Assembly: GCA_021234155.1 (NCBI GenBank)
Contig: JAJEKV010000059.1
Coordinates: 1,938,182 to 2,002,181, forward strand
Length of the DNA stretch: 64,000 bases
Direction: 5' to 3'
From: Isoetes taiwanensis
Taxonomy: Eukaryota > Streptophyta > Lycopodiopsida > Isoetales > Isoetaceae
Shown piece after piece: positions 63,003-64,000 of this stretch. A program made the translations under genes and the position numbers. Below the pieces are notes generated by a model. That model was not told the DNA's origin. It saw nothing but the letters and a program-made list of their open reading frames with translations, and ran no database searches. The number at the start of each line of letters is the position of its first letter. The stretch's first letter is position 1.

Positions 63003-63820
63003 TCAAAATAAATAAGATACTATAAACTCAAATAATAGTGATAATGTACATGAGGGATCAGTAATCAGAATGCACATTTCATACAGCAAAGAATGAAATA
63101 CTTGTGGTATATCAAGAAACTGGATTGCCTGATGCCTTTTCTTTCTTACATCCCTGTATTTAAGTGAGACCTTGGTGTTGTTTAACCAAAACTGGATGAC
63201 TAATTGCTTTGTTTCTTCGTCCAGACGATCAGATCTTCTCTTTCTACCTGCTAATGCCCATATTGGACCTGCAAGTTTCATTCTCTTTCTTCTGCCTGCA
63301 GCTAGTGACAGATTTCGGGGATGGCAGTTTAACATTTTTGAAGCAACTCCTTTTTGCTTCAATTCCCCATTCTTCCCAACAATCATGGATAAAACTGAGT
63401 GCTTGGCTGCCAACTTGTACTGCTATTAGAAGATTTAACCTCTTCCAATCCATCTTTGAGATTTTCTAGCAATGAATGTTTCACCATTGCTTCAGAAGGT
63501 AGACCAATCACAGGTTTAAACAACCCCAATAGCCTGTTGTCTTGTAAGATCCTGGAAACCAATACCTCTCTTTGACTCGGGGATAGAGAATTGGCTTCCT
63601 TTCTGAAGCATTCAACAACCTTTTCTACTCTTGTCCTGATTTTTCTGGTCGTGTACCTGGAACTTGATCTGTCATTCTTTCTGGTGACCTCGCTCTCTGT
63701 TTCATTTTTGGTATCTTGTTCAACCATTTTCTCCAGCCCTTTGTCAATATCGGTATCACCGTCCTCATTTTGCACATCACTCTGAGGCATTTTGTTCATA
63801 GTTTGATTTTCTTCTGCCAT
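63003..63820 (-). pseudogene. Unidentified two-frame protein, possibly transposon-derived
   Basis: The frame at 63820-63383 starts with ATG (MAEENQTMNKMPQSD), has an acidic N-terminus, a basic Ser/Arg stretch (RSSSRYTTRKIRTRVEKVVE) and predicted helices (SPSQREVLVSRILQDNRLLG). It ends with SSNSSTSWQPST. The protein seems to continue in the next frame (63413-63003) with HSVLSMIVGKNGELKQKG, then AGRRKRMKLAGPIWALAGRK and DEETKQLVIQFWLNNTKVS, implying one frameshift near 63400. I do not recognise the family. The FWLNNTKVS...RDVRKKR stretch reminds me of DNA-binding parts of transposon proteins, but that is weak. It may be an intact first exon if an intron lies near 63400. Confidence 0.4.
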
Positions 63821-64000
63821 GTTCTACTGCTATGAAAAGTGATACGCATGCAAAGATCCGGCAAGAATTTGAAATTCTCTTCTTGGTTTTAGATTCTTAG
63901 CAAGATTGGAGGGGAACTCCCTTGCTGGATTGGAGGGAATTTGCTTGCATTGGAGGGAATCCGGTGGCTGGCTGTACCAAAAATTTTACAACAACCGTCG

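Overview
The window is nuclear DNA of a land plant. The visible fragments (plastid-type beta-amylase, an NF-YC/Pol-epsilon type histone-fold protein, an SYP3-type syntaxin, PLS-class PPR repeats) and the transposons (Ty1/copia, Ty3/gypsy chromovirus, plant-type LINE, Helitrons) all point there. The PPR style and the repeat load suggest a fern or another large-genome seedless plant; that is inference. Almost everything is mobile DNA, stacked by successive insertions. No complete host gene is certain.

Left block (about 2.7-24.4 kb): a tandem array of ~436-bp units, each carrying a tRNA-like (SINE-like) module, is split twice. A Helitron (5048-10236) sits exactly between A and T of one unit and carries a broken CHCHD2/MIX17-like gene. 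An 11.6-kb minus-oriented rolling-circle-like element (11183-22807, here family X) sits in the A-run of another unit. It carries an uninterrupted NF-YC13-like coding segment and a mutated, intron-containing beta-amylase copy, and contains a further Helitron 3' end at 17163.

Middle block (24.4-34.2 kb): a LINE ORF1 remnant hit by a 1.3-kb retroposon with a 17-bp target duplication, a second family-X element (29843-31986), two copies of a poly-A-ended repeat, and a short hAT-type MITE with an 8-bp duplication.

Right block (34.2-56.6 kb) is a nest at least four levels deep. A minus-strand LINE is split by a Ty1/copia element (34275-52133, 5-bp duplication CTCAG). Its reverse transcriptase is split by two head-to-tail elements of family A (37741-49248 and 49249-50221) that left no target duplication. 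The larger one is split by a third family-X element (42187-47026), which holds syntaxin and PPR gene pieces and two Helitron ends. The LINE is also hit by a 5'-truncated non-LTR element and by a tRNA-derived SINE.

Far right (56.8-64 kb): a 5'-truncated Ty3/gypsy chromovirus with one stop codon before its chromodomain and a 1.5-kb 3' LTR, then a short tandem repeat and an unidentified frameshifted reading frame.

The main new observation is two families (X and A) of gene-carrying elements. They have asymmetrically placed terminal inverted repeats, a hairpin near one end and no target duplication, the layout known from Helentron/HLE2 rolling-circle transposons. In family X the inverted repeats change together between copies.
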